A DNA stretch of 64,000 bases, from assembly GCA_029562975.1 (NCBI GenBank), contig JAKQTR010000050.1, forward strand, positions 124,001 through 188,000, given 5' to 3'. Shown here piece by piece: positions 1 through 7,891 of the stretch. Origin of the DNA: Acidobacteriota bacterium. Lineage in GTDB: Bacteria; Acidobacteriota; Vicinamibacteria; Vicinamibacterales; JAKQTR01. The position numbers were made by a program, and so were the translations under genes. Numbering within the stretch: the stretch's first letter is position 1; each line of letters begins with the position of its first letter. Under the pieces are notes generated by a model that searched no databases, was not told the origin of the DNA, and saw only the letters and a list, made by a program, of their open reading frames with translations.

Positions 1-1675
1 TGGCCCCCTCGTCCAGCGGCGGGACGAATTCGCGGCCAAGGCGCGGCACGGCGACGGCCGCCGCGATCACGCCCGCCGCCAGGGGCAGGAACACGATCCG
101 CTTCCGATCGAGCGCCGCCGCCAGCAGCCGGCCGTACCAGCGCGTGAGGAACGTCGTGACGGGGTTGGGGCGACCGGGTCCGCGATGCGCGCCAAACGGG
201 CACGCGCAGAGCGCGGGCTGGAGCGTCAGGTTCAGGACGAGCGAGCCGAGCAGCGCCGCGGCCACGGCGAACGCCGTCGGGCGGAACATCGCGCCCTCGA
301 GCCCCGACAGCGTCATCATCGGCAGGAACACCAGCACGATCAGGACGTTCGCCGACGCCAGGGCCGGCCCCACCTCGCTCGCGCCGGCGAGCGTCAGGGC
401 GTCAGGCGGGCCCTGGCCCGCGCGCTCGCGCTGCACCCGGTAGATGTTCTCCACCATGATGATCGAGCCGTTGGCGGTCTTCCCGATCCCGATGGCGAGG
501 CCCCCGATCGACATGACGGTGAGGCCGACGCCGCCCAGATGCATCATGACGAGGGCAATCAGCATCGACAGCGGGATCGTCAGCGAGGCGATGAGCGCCC
601 CGCGCAGGTCCCACAGGAAGAACAGCATCACCAGCACGATCAGCCCGGCGCCGATCAGCATGGACAGCTGCACGTGGTCCAGCGAGCTGACGATGAGCCT
701 GGACTGATCGTAGAAGGGCTCGATCGACACCCCCGCAGGCAATTCGCCGGCGATCCGGGCCAGCCGGGCCCGGAGGTTGCCGATCGCCGTGAGCGTGTCC
801 CCGCCGTACTGCTTTTCGACCGTGACGCTGACGGCCTCCTTCCCGTTATGGCTCGCCGCCTCGCGGCTGAACTTCGGCCCCACGCGGACCTCGGCCACGT
901 CCCGCACGCAGATCGGGACGTTGCGGCGCGTGGCGACCACGGTCGCTGCGATGTCGTCGAGCGACGCAATGCGTCCCACGCCCTTGATGAGCGTCTCCTG
1001 CGCCCCGTCGGCGAGGATGCCCCCCGAGAAGTTCCGGTTGCCGCGCTCAATGGCGACGCGCACGTCCTCCACCGTCAGCCCGTGGTGCGTCAGCATCTCC
1101 GGGTCCAGCAGGACCTGGTACTGCCTGACGAAGCCCCCGAGATTGACGACGAAGGCGACGCCCGGCACGCCTTGCAGCTGGTAGCGGATCGTCCAGTCGG
1201 CAATCGACCGAAGCTCCATCGGATCGATCCCGTCGCCCACGACGGCGAACTCGAATACCTCCCCCATGCGGGACGACACTGCGCCGAGGACCGGGGTCGT
1301 GGTGTTCTGGGGCAGGCGGCCCGCGATGAGCTCGATCTTGCTCGACACGATCTGGCGCGCGTGGTAGATGTCCGTCCCCCAGTCGAACTCCACCGTCACG
1401 ACCGAGTCGCCGGTCGTCGATTCAGACCGCACGCGCGTCACCCCCGGGGCGCCCGAGAGCAGGCTCTCGAGCGGCAGCGAGATCAGGCGTTCGACGTCTT
1501 CCGACGCCATGCCGGGGTTCTCCGTGATGATCTTCACGAGCGGCGCGTTCAGGTCCGGGTAGATGTCCTTCGGCATCCGCGCGTAGGACAGGGCGCCCCA
1601 CACGGCGGCCAGGGCCACGAGGAGCACGGTCAGCAGTTTGTGCCGCAGCGCGGAAGCGATCAGTCGGGCGATCAT
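1..1675 (-). CDS. CusA/CzcA-type heavy-metal efflux RND pump, N-terminal part (cut by window edge)
   Basis: Inner-membrane RND pump of the heavy-metal (HME) group, which moves metal ions through an adaptor and outer-membrane channel using the proton gradient. The visible ~558 residues start MIARLIASALRHK, followed by the first transmembrane helix and the periplasmic porter region. TM2-TM4 lie around residues 335-410 and the sequence runs on towards the second porter half; the C-terminus lies beyond base 1. It begins 7 bases after the adaptor stop, so the two are co-transcribed. The odd point is TM4: the usual VDG of this family (seen in the second pump of this window) reads TANG, with Asn402 replacing the proton-relay Asp; the following MVEN glutamate is kept. 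The metal is not predictable from what is visible. Confidence 0.93.
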   Translation of the reverse strand, partial: MIARLIASALRHKLLTVLLVALAAVWGALSYARMPKDIYPDLNAPLVKIITENPGMASEDVERLISLPLESLLSGAPGVTRVRSESTTGDSVVTVEFDWGTDIYHARQIVSSKIELIAGRLPQNTTTPVLGAVSSRMGEVFEFAVVGDGIDPMELRSIADWTIRYQLQGVPGVAFVVNLGGFVRQYQVLLDPEMLTHHGLTVEDVRVAIERGNRNFSGGILADGAQETLIKGVGRIASLDDIAATVVATRRNVPICVRDVAEVRVGPKFSREAASHNGKEAVSVTVEKQYGGDTLTAIGNLRARLARIAGELPAGVSIEPFYDQSRLIVSSLDHVQLSMLIGAGLIVLVMLFFLWDLRGALIASLTIPLSMLIALVMMHLGGVGLTVMSIGGLAIGIGKTANGSIIMVENIYRVQRERAGQGPPDALTLAGASEVGPALASANVLIVLVFLPMMTLSGLEGAMFRPTAFAVAAALLGSLVLNLTLQPALCACPFGAHRGPGRPNPVTTFLTRWYGRLLAAALDRKRIVFLPLAAGVIAAAVAVPRLGREFVPPLDEGA

Positions 1676-1682
1676 GGCGTGC

Positions 1683-2954
1683 CTAGTGGGAAGTCCCCTG
1701 CCTCAACGCGTCTGCGTGCAGCCTCGACTTGAGCTGGTAGTGCCCGGCGACGACCACCTCGTCTCCCGGAGCGATGCCGCGCACGACCTCCCGGTTCCCG
1801 TTGTCCTGGGTGCCGAGGTCCACTAGGCGCGGCTCGTACCCCGCCGGCGTCCGCACGAACACGAGGTGCCCGTCCTCGTCGTCGAGGATGACCTGCGCCG
1901 GCAGCGCCACGACGGACGGGCGCTCGCCGGTCCGGAAGACGGCGCTCGCGAACATGCCCGGCTTGAGCCGCTGGCCCGCGTTCGAGACCTCCACCCGCAC
2001 GCCAATCGTGCGCGTGTCGGGCTTGACGATGTCGCCGACGTGCACCACGGCGCCCTCGAAGACCTCGTCCGGGTACGCCGGGACCTGGACGGTCGCCTGC
2101 TGTCCCAGCCTCACCTGGGCGATGTCGCGCTCGTAGATCTCGGCGTCGACCCACAGCACGCGCGTGTCGACCAGGGTCAGGATCTGGTGCGAGGCGTCGA
2201 CCATCGCCCCGAGCACGGCGGCGCTCTCCACCACCTTGCCCTCGATGGGCGCGGTGAGCGTCAGCTCGGCCGGGCTGCTGCGGTCGTCGGCCAGGCCGCG
2301 GATCTCCGCGTCCGACATGCCGAAGACGCGGAGCCTCCGCTCGGCGGCCAGCCGGTTCGCCTCGGCCATCTTGAGCTCGTTCTCCGACGCGAGGAGCGTC
2401 TTCTCGGCGCCGACGCCGTTGTCGAACAGCCGCTTCTCGCGCTCGCAGTTCCGCCGCGCGAGATCCAGCAGGGACTGCGCCTTCTGGTACTCCGCCTTCG
2501 CGAGCCCCACCTCGTCGCTCTGCAGCGTCAGGACAGCTTGCCCGCGTTTCACCCACGCCCCCACCGAGGCATGCACCCGCGCGATTCGGGCGGGAAACGC
2601 GCAGCTCACGATCGCCTTGCGGGGCAGCGGCACCGTCACTTCGCCCATCGCCCGCAGGGTCGTCCGGAACGGACGCGCCGAGACCGCCATGGTTCGCACG
2701 CCGAGGGCCTGCTCCTGCTCCGCCGAGAGCCGGATCACGGCCGCGTCCCACCGGCGCCCCCGGCGCCGGAGGCCGCGCTCGGCTTCGCCGGCGCCGGCAC
2801 CGCCGTGCCCCCTGCCCGGACGCGCGTCCTCGCGAAGAACCTGCTGCCCGGCACGGCCGCCCGGCGGCTCCGCCGGGCGTTCGCCAACCGCCGTGCAGCC
2901 CCAGGCCGCGGCCGCCAGGAGCGCCGCCCCGATGACGAGACGTGTCTGTCGCAT
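1683..2954 (-). CDS. RND efflux periplasmic adaptor (CusB/CzcB, HlyD family)
   Basis: Membrane-fusion protein linking the RND pump to its outer-membrane channel. 423 residues. It opens with a lipoprotein-type signal (hydrophobic stretch ending AAAAWGC, Cys20). A low-complexity Gly/Arg-rich linker covers about residues 25-70. The usual adaptor core follows: first barrel-sandwich half near residue 100, alpha-helical hairpin at about 135-200, second lipoyl half around 215, beta-barrel around 245-330 and the C-terminal membrane-proximal domain. No heavy-metal-binding CPMHP repeats are present, unlike the second adaptor in this window. It lies between the channel gene (23-base gap) and the pump (7-base gap). 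The linker composition is unusual, and a compensated frameshift there cannot be excluded. Confidence 0.93.
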   Translation of the reverse strand: MRQTRLVIGAALLAAAAWGCTAVGERPAEPPGGRAGQQVLREDARPGRGHGGAGAGEAERGLRRRGRRWDAAVIRLSAEQEQALGVRTMAVSARPFRTTLRAMGEVTVPLPRKAIVSCAFPARIARVHASVGAWVKRGQAVLTLQSDEVGLAKAEYQKAQSLLDLARRNCEREKRLFDNGVGAEKTLLASENELKMAEANRLAAERRLRVFGMSDAEIRGLADDRSSPAELTLTAPIEGKVVESAAVLGAMVDASHQILTLVDTRVLWVDAEIYERDIAQVRLGQQATVQVPAYPDEVFEGAVVHVGDIVKPDTRTIGVRVEVSNAGQRLKPGMFASAVFRTGERPSVVALPAQVILDDEDGHLVFVRTPAGYEPRLVDLGTQDNGNREVVRGIAPGDEVVVAGHYQLKSRLHADALRQGTSH

Positions 2955-2977
2955 GGCTCCGTACTCCGCGCGCCGGC

Positions 2978-4228
2978 CTACCGGCCGGCCGCCATCTCCA
3001 CGGCAGCCAGGGCCACCGCATGGTTGTAGAGGGCATCGGCGTAGCCCAGCCGCGCCGCGACGAGCGTACGCCGGGACGCGATCAACTCGAAGCCGCCAAT
3101 CTCGCCCTGCTCAAAGCTGAACAGCAGCATGCCGTGGGCCTCCTCCGCCTCCGCGAGGATCTGCTCCTCGTACAGGCGGATCTGATCGCGGGCGAGCTGC
3201 GCCTCGACAAAGGCCGCCTCCACCTCGAGCCCGATGGCATGCCTCTGGTGCTCGAGTTCGCGCCGAATCGCGAGGACGTTGGCCTGCGCCTCCGCCACGG
3301 GCCCCTTGGCCGCCTGGCCGTAGAAGAGCGGAACCGGCAGGGCCACCGTCACGTCCCAGGTCCGGCGCGCGCCATCGACGCGATGGCTCGAGACGCCCAG
3401 TTCGAATCCGGGCCAGCGGTCCTGCCGCGCCTGCTTCGCGCGCAACAGCTCCGCGTCGAGCGCGTGGCCGAGCCGGCGGATTTCCGGGCGGGTCACGAGG
3501 GCCCGCTGCTGCAGGTCCTCGAGGGACTCGGTGAGGGGCGGAACCCGAAGGTCGCCCGTGACGGCGATCGGCTCGCCCTGCGGCCGCCCCATCTCCACGT
3601 TCAGCGCTGCCCTGGCGAGCCGGACGGCCGCCGCGGCGCCCTGCACTTCGGTCGCGGCTTGAGCGGCCTCGACGCGCGCTCGAACGACCTCGACCCGGGC
3701 CGTGTCACCAGCCGCCAGCCGGGTTTCGGCGGTCTTCAGGAAGCCGGCGACGAGATCCCGGTCCTGCTCGAGGTGCCGGAGCCGCTCCTCGGCGCGCAGC
3801 AAGCCGAAGAACGCCCGCCGCACGTTGTACGCGAGCACGATGCGCACGCCGTCGGCATCGGCGGCTGCCGTGTCCTGCTCACGACGGGCGATGTCGGCCC
3901 TGGTCTTCCGGTGCCCCGGGAACCCGAGGGACTGGGTGATGCCCAGATACGATTCGCCCGAGTCCACGAAGTGGAAAGGCCGCGGCTGGAGGTCGGAGTC
4001 GTAGACGATGGTTGGCTGGGGAAGCGCCTTCGCCTGTTCCACCCGCGCTCGCGCCGCCTCGATCCGATGCCCCGCGGCCTTGAGGAGCGGGTGCTCAGCG
4101 GCGGCCAGGCGCAGGCAGTCGTCCAGTGTCAGCGGCGGGGATGCTGACGTCTGCGCCGCAACGGTCGCAGGGGCCACGGGGAGCCCGACGCCGAGCAACG
4201 CGACCAGCGCTGAGGTTCTCCAGAACAT
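2978..4228 (-). CDS. TolC/CusC-family outer-membrane efflux channel
   Basis: Outer-membrane factor of the tripartite metal efflux system. 416 residues with a cleavable signal peptide (hydrophobic residues 5-25, ending VAAQ). Two OEP repeats follow, starting near LTLDDCLRLA (about residue 34) and again in the second half (about residue 230). Long amphipathic helices rich in Ala, Glu and Arg are typical of the periplasmic tunnel. The start is backed by a GAGGGA motif just upstream. It is the first of the three efflux genes; a 214-base stretch with no gene separates it from the small Cys/His protein upstream, which probably shares the transcript. Confidence 0.92.
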   Translation of the reverse strand: MFWRTSALVALLGVGLPVAPATVAAQTSASPPLTLDDCLRLAAAEHPLLKAAGHRIEAARARVEQAKALPQPTIVYDSDLQPRPFHFVDSGESYLGITQSLGFPGHRKTRADIARREQDTAAADADGVRIVLAYNVRRAFFGLLRAEERLRHLEQDRDLVAGFLKTAETRLAAGDTARVEVVRARVEAAQAATEVQGAAAAVRLARAALNVEMGRPQGEPIAVTGDLRVPPLTESLEDLQQRALVTRPEIRRLGHALDAELLRAKQARQDRWPGFELGVSSHRVDGARRTWDVTVALPVPLFYGQAAKGPVAEAQANVLAIRRELEHQRHAIGLEVEAAFVEAQLARDQIRLYEEQILAEAEEAHGMLLFSFEQGEIGGFELIASRRTLVAARLGYADALYNHAVALAAVEMAAGR

Positions 4229-4442
4229 GCACGTCCCTCGAATCGACCGACGAGCGAGCCGGCTGCACGTCCGGCTGGCCGCGACGCCCGGCCGGGGAAA
4301 GGCTGGAGCGGCGCACCTGACGGGGGCGGATGAACGGCGCAGAGCGGCGTTCCGCGCGAGCGGCTTCCTCGCGCCGGCCGGCGGCGGCCCGGGCCGAGGC
4401 GCTCCGCGAACGCCGGGTGTTCAGATGAAGGCGATCGGACGG

Positions 4443-4739
4443 CTAGAGCGGGAGAGGCGGACTCCGCGGCGGAGGCTCGAGGGCAGCCGCGGAGGATACG
4501 AACGAGGAACGCGGGCAGACCGGCACGGCCCCGACGGGCCTGAGATCGGGGATGGCGACCATCAGGCCGAGGAGCGGCGTCGCGACGCCCGCGGTGCCGT
4601 CGAGGCGGCACGCAGGGCAATCCGGCCGCTCGACGAAGCCGGAGTGGTTGTGCAGCAGGTCCCGCGCCCCCGTGAGCCCGACGACCCAGAGGAACACGAC
4701 CACCGCCAGCACACGAAACGGCAGCGTGCGCCGCGCCAT
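4443..4739 (-). CDS. small exported Cys/His-containing protein at the head of the efflux operon
   Basis: 98-residue protein of unknown function. It starts MARRTLPF, has one hydrophobic segment (residues 5-22) that could be a signal or anchor, then a short metal-binding-looking patch (HNH near residue 31, CPAC near residues 40-43) and a proline-rich tail. A longer form beginning 12 codons upstream is possible, but the promoter at 4746-4775 puts its -10 box six bases before this ATG, which favours this start and a leaderless mRNA. The second efflux operon (33.5 kb) begins with a protein of the same plan. A role in periplasmic metal binding or sensing is inferred from context only. Confidence 0.7.
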   Translation of the reverse strand: MARRTLPFRVLAVVVFLWVVGLTGARDLLHNHSGFVERPDCPACRLDGTAGVATPLLGLMVAIPDLRPVGAVPVCPRSSFVSSAAALEPPPRSPPLPL

Positions 4740-4745
4740 CCCAAC

Positions 4746-4775
4746 CTTATACGCGGGCGCGGATGGTCCGGTCAA
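4746..4775 (-). promoter_or_regulatory. sigma70-type promoter of the first metal-efflux operon
   Basis: Read on the minus strand: TTGACC, an 18-base spacer, then TATAAG (4751 down to 4746). The ATG of the small Cys/His protein follows after six bases, so transcription should start at or within a base or two of the start codon and no Shine-Dalgarno is possible. No clear dyad that could be a metalloregulator operator was seen in the spacer. Confidence 0.65.
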
Positions 4776-4791
4776 GCCGCGCGCGTCCGCA

Positions 4792-5532
4792 TCAGTGGCT
4801 GTGGGCCACCAGCGCGATCACGCCGATGCCGGCGGCGAGCAGGATCATGTCCAGCAGCGCCAGTCGCAGGCTGGTCCGGCCGCGCTGCGAGGGAACAAGG
4901 TCGGCCAGGGCCACGTAAAGGAAGCCGGCAGCTGCGAACGCCAGCAGGTACGGTCCCACCGCCCGCATCTCACGCAGGAAGAGGTAGCCGAGGATGGCGC
5001 CGACGACCGTGGTCAGGCTGGTGAGACTGTTCAGGACGAGGGCCCGCTTCCGTGAGTAGCCGCTCCGGAGGTAGACCATGAACTCGCCGAGTTCCTGCGG
5101 CACCTCGTGGGCCACCGTCGAGACGGCCGCCGCCAGGCCGAGCGTCGTCGAGGCGACGAAGGCGCCGGCGAGGACGATGCCGTCCACGAAGTTGTGGAAG
5201 GCGTCGCCAAGCAGCAGGAGGGGGCCCGAGGCGGCGTGGACGTCGCAGTCGTGCTTGTGGCAATGCCTCCACACCAGCAGCTTCTCGAGCACGAAGAACG
5301 TGATGAGCCCGGCGAGGACCACCAGGGCCACGGTGGACACGGGCAGCGACCGGGACGCGTGGGGAATCATGCCCAGCATCGCGGCGCCGAGCAGCGCGCC
5401 CGTGGAGAAGCTGATGAGGCGCGGAAGCGCGCGGTCCACGAAAGACGTCCGCACCACGAGCACGGTCGCCGCCAGCAGGACCGAGACGACGCCCCCGACG
5501 AGCGACGACAACAGGATCAGCAGCAGCGTCAT
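4792..5532 (-). CDS. ZIP-family divalent metal transporter (ZupT-like)
   Basis: 246-residue polytopic inner-membrane protein with about eight hydrophobic segments, normally importing Zn, Fe or related divalent cations. The family signature is visible: HNFVDG in TM4 and HEVPQE in TM5, whose His and Glu form the binuclear transport site. The cytoplasmic loop before TM4 carries a His/Cys cluster (WRHCHKHDCDVH), typical of ZIP regulatory loops. The ATG overlaps the end of trmO by four bases (ATGA), so it is translationally coupled to it. It lies just downstream of trmO and upstream of the small Cys/His gene on the same strand, but the latter has its own promoter. Import beside an efflux operon suggests metal homeostasis. 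Confidence 0.92.
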   Translation of the reverse strand: MTLLLILLSSLVGGVVSVLLAATVLVVRTSFVDRALPRLISFSTGALLGAAMLGMIPHASRSLPVSTVALVVLAGLITFFVLEKLLVWRHCHKHDCDVHAASGPLLLLGDAFHNFVDGIVLAGAFVASTTLGLAAAVSTVAHEVPQELGEFMVYLRSGYSRKRALVLNSLTSLTTVVGAILGYLFLREMRAVGPYLLAFAAAGFLYVALADLVPSQRGRTSLRLALLDMILLAAGIGVIALVAHSH

Positions 5533-6029
5533 GAGCGCCTCCGCGGTTCTCGGCCGCTGTCGCCGTGGAACCGCCCGTCGGCGCGTTCGCGACTGGCGGC
5601 GCCGGCGTCCAGCCAGCCCGCTCTTGACCGCGGGCAGGCGTCGAAGGCGGGGACGTACGGCTTGATGTCGAGCAGCGGCGTGCCGTCCAGCATGTCGACG
5701 TCGGTGACGTGCAGGACGGCGCCCTCCCGCCGCACCAGCCTGACGACCGAGAGGCCGATTGGGTTGGGCCGGCTCGGGGCGCGCGTGGCGAAAAGCCCCC
5801 GCTCCCGCCAGTCGCGGTACGGCACGACGCGGAGCCGGTACGGAAGGGACCGGTCCATCCAGTAGATCAACCAGATCCGCTCGAAGCCCTCCAGATCGTC
5901 CAGCGCGGACCCGAAGGCCTCGTCCAGGACGACCCGGCCCTCGATGCCCTGCGCGTACGCGGGCTGGATGGGCGCGCCTGCCGCTTCGGCAAACGGGGTG
6001 CGGATGCGTCCGATCGCCCGGATGGCCAT
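5529..6029 (-). CDS. trmO: tRNA (adenine(37)-N6)-methyltransferase TrmO (TsaA/YaeB family)
   Basis: Cytoplasmic SAM-dependent enzyme that N6-methylates t6A37 in certain tRNAs. About 166 residues. The start [13 protein letters not shown] matches the usual family opening; an in-frame GTG at 6062 would add 11 residues without family support. Visible signatures are SRPNPIG (substrate/SAM motif) and [13 protein letters not shown]. The C-terminal tail after the KPYVP motif is Arg-rich and shorter than the second domain of E. coli TrmO. Its last four bases overlap the ZIP gene start. Divergent from the peroxiredoxin, separated by about 310 bases. Confidence 0.92.
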   Translation of the reverse strand: MAIRAIGRIRTPFAEAAGAPIQPAYAQGIEGRVVLDEAFGSALDDLEGFERIWLIYWMDRSLPYRLRVVPYRDWRERGLFATRAPSRPNPIGLSVVRLVRREGAVLHVTDVDMLDGTPLLDIKPYVPAFDACPRSRAGWLDAGAASRERADGRFHGDSGREPRRRS

Positions 6030-6338
6030 GCGCGGCGCCGAATCCCGACCACGGCGTGCCACGCCTGTATGCTACCGCATGCGCGAGGGCCGCCGGCACG
6101 GCCTGGCGGGGCCGCCCGGCGCAGGCCCGAGACGAGCCGCGCGATCTTGACACTGTCGGCGGCCGCGGTATGCTCGTGGAGGAACAGCCCCTCATCGTCA
6201 ACACGCTCTCTTCACGCAGGAGGTCAGATGGCGGACCCACCCGCCGGATGCGCACGGACAACGGGATCGGTCGTCGGCGCCACGCCGGCGGCCCCATCAG
6301 CATCGGAAGCGCCGACACCACAGAAGGAGGCCCCGCGC
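6030..6338. other. intergenic region between trmO and the selenoprotein gene
   Basis: 309 bases without a supported gene. It holds the peroxiredoxin promoter (6147-6174), its roughly 160-base leader and its Shine-Dalgarno AGAAGGAGG (6322-6330). On the minus strand a TAGCAT-like -10 candidate for trmO lies near 6073-6078. Nothing else was recognised. Confidence 0.6.
6147..6174 (+). promoter_or_regulatory. sigma70-type promoter of the peroxiredoxin gene
   Basis: TTGACA (6147-6152), 16-base spacer, TATGCT (6169-6174). It gives a leader of about 158 bases before the ATG at 6339. No OxyR- or PerR-like dyad was recognised by eye. Confidence 0.55.
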
Positions 6339-6947
6339 ATGAGTGCCCGCGTCGGACAGAAAGCCCCGGACTTCCAGGCTCCGGCCTACTACAAGGGCGG
6401 ATTCACGACCGTCAAGCTCTCGGACTACCTCGGCAAATGGGTGCTGCTCTGCTTCTACCCCGGTGACTTCACCTTCGTTTGAGCGACCGAAGTGTCGGCG
6501 GTCGCCGACAAGTACGCGACGCTCCAGGAGCTGGGCGCCGAGGTTCTCTCGGTCAGCGTGGACAGCCACTTCGTCCACAAGATGTGGAACGATCACGAGC
6601 TGGTGAAGATGGTGGACGGCGGCATTCCCTTCCACATGGTGTCCGATCAGGCCGGCAACGTGGGCCGGGCCTTCGGCGTGTGGGACGAGGCCCAGGGCAT
6701 CGAGCTCCGCGGGAGGTTCATCATCGATCCCGACGGCGTCATCCAGGCGATGGAAGTGCTGACGCCCCCCGTGGGCCGCAAGTTCGGCGAGACGGTCCGT
6801 CAGCTCCAGGCGTTCCAGCACGTGCGCGCCAGCAAGGGCACGGAGGCGACGCCGGCCGGCTGGGAGCCGGGCCAGCCCGCCCTCAAGCCGGGGCCCGACC
6901 TCGTCGGCAACGTGTGGAAGGTGTGGCAGCCGAAGATGGAGAGGTGA
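6339..6947 (+). CDS. selenocysteine-containing peroxiredoxin (AhpC/TSA family), TGA at codon 48 read as Sec
   Basis: Peroxide-reducing enzyme of the AhpC/Prx1 type, 202 residues if the TGA at 6480-6482 is decoded as selenocysteine. ATG 6339 has a strong Shine-Dalgarno (AGAAGGAGG, 8-base spacing). The reading frame is continuous on both sides of the TGA, which falls exactly on the peroxidatic position: [13 protein letters not shown] against the family FTFVCPTE. The conserved Thr45 (TxxU) is present and the second half ([21 protein letters not shown]) is intact. A perfect hairpin follows at 6493-6510. The C-terminal VCP resolving cysteine of typical 2-Cys enzymes is replaced ([10 protein letters not shown]); the only other cysteine is Cys38. 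So it is a 1-Sec type needing an external reductant, unless Cys38 acts. The alternative, a nonsense mutation or sequencing error, is less likely given the position and hairpin. No selA, selB, selC or selD gene is in the window. Confidence 0.88.
6493..6510 (+). promoter_or_regulatory. candidate bacterial SECIS hairpin after the Sec codon
   Basis: TGTCGGC-GGTC-GCCGACA: a perfect 7-bp stem with a GGUC apical loop inside the coding sequence. The first loop base (G6500) lies 18 bases after the UGA, within the 16-37 base range accepted for bacterial SECIS elements, and a G occupies the first loop position as SelB recognition usually needs. It also encodes conserved-frame residues, so the structure is superimposed on coding sequence. 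Confidence 0.8.
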
Positions 6948-6973
6948 GAGGCTGCGCGCCACGCGGTACAGGG

Positions 6974-7001
6974 GACAGGGCCGGCGCGAGCCGGCCCTGT
7001 C
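6974..7001 (+). terminator. strong hairpin terminator after the peroxiredoxin gene
   Basis: GACAGGGCCGGC-GCGA-GCCGGCCCTGTC: perfect 12-bp GC-rich stem with a tetraloop, 26 bases after the peroxiredoxin stop. No U-tract follows, as is common in very GC-rich genomes. It separates the selenoprotein transcript from the methyltransferase gene. Confidence 0.7.
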
Positions 7002-7056
7002 GTGTGATGGGCGCTCCGGACGCAGACGGGCGCCCCGCACGCCGGGGGCATGCGCC

Positions 7057-7680
7057 GTGGCCTTGACGCGTGAAGAGCTGACCGCTCGCGCCGCGCACTT
7101 CTGGCGCCGCACGGCCCACTACCGCGGCTTCGGCTACGACCGCGTGGCCGCGTCGGAGGCGATCGTGGACGTTGCGGGCCCTCTCGACGCTCCCGTGCTC
7201 GACGTCGGCACCGGCATGGGGCTCGCGGCCCGGGCGCTGGCGGCGCGCGGCCTCGAGGTCGTTTCCGTGGACACGAACGCCGAGGATCAGCAGGTGGCGG
7301 CGGCCCTGACCGACGATCCGGCCCTGCTCGGGCGCATCCAGTTCACCCTCGCCGACGCGGCCCGCCTGCCGTTCGCCGCTGGGCGCTTCGGTTCTGTGGT
7401 GACGGTGGACGTCCTGCATCATCTCGACGACGGCTCCGCCGTGCTCGCCGAGATCGTTCGGATCCTTCGGCCTGGAGGCACGCTCGTCCTGTCGGACTTC
7501 TCCCGCGAGGGGTTCGATCTGGTCGCGCGGGTCCATGCCCTGGAAGGGCGCGTCCACCCGGAGGGGCCGGTGACGATGGCGTGGGCCAGGGAGCATGCGC
7601 GGGGCCTGGGGCTCATCGAACGCGCAGCCTTCGTCACCTGCCTGCACGATGTGAGCGTCTTCCGGTCGGCGGCCGCGTGA
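7057..7680 (+). CDS. class I SAM-dependent methyltransferase (UbiE/Methyltransf_11 type)
   Basis: 207-residue cytoplasmic methyltransferase. SAM-binding motif I LDVGTGMGLAA (about residues 48-58), the acidic ribose-binding residue in VVSVDTN (about residue 72), motif II/III around VVTVDVLHHL and LRPGGTLVLSDF (about residues 127-150). The start is a GTG at 7057; no strong Shine-Dalgarno is visible. The substrate cannot be told; small single-domain enzymes like this act on quinones, metals/metalloids or small molecules. It lies between the selenoprotein terminator and the citrate synthase gene and is probably its own transcript. Confidence 0.85.
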   Translation: MALTREELTARAAHFWRRTAHYRGFGYDRVAASEAIVDVAGPLDAPVLDVGTGMGLAARALAARGLEVVSVDTNAEDQQVAAALTDDPALLGRIQFTLADAARLPFAAGRFGSVVTVDVLHHLDDGSAVLAEIVRILRPGGTLVLSDFSREGFDLVARVHALEGRVHPEGPVTMAWAREHARGLGLIERAAFVTCLHDVSVFRSAAA

Positions 7681-7891
7681 CGGGCCAGGGCGCGGCCGCC
7701 CAGCGGGCCGCTCCCGCGCCGCGGCGTGCGCGCTCCGAACAGGCGGCTCGTCGGGGACTTCCCGTCAGCGGCGGAAGACGCGCTGCTCGGCTGCCCGTCC
7801 TCGACGGATGTCGACGCGTGGTGTAACATGGGCGGAGTCCCCCGCTCTGTGGTCCCCCTTAATATCTCATTGCGTCGAGGAGAGTGGACGC

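Noticed and set aside
185-1732. 515-codon plus-strand frame opposite the first CusA-like pump
   Set aside because: Arg/His/Asp-rich antisense product with no recognisable motif.
1683-2954. Frameshift in the N-terminal Gly/Arg-rich linker of the first adaptor
   Set aside because: Odd composition at about residues 40-70, but no alternative frame gave a better family match and the frame reopens correctly; kept only as a remark.
6480-6482. TGA splitting the peroxiredoxin into two frames (pseudogene, or two genes with a GTG start at 6492)
   Set aside because: The TGA is exactly at the catalytic Cys position, the frame is the same on both sides, a hairpin follows, and the second part alone would lack the active site and a ribosome site.
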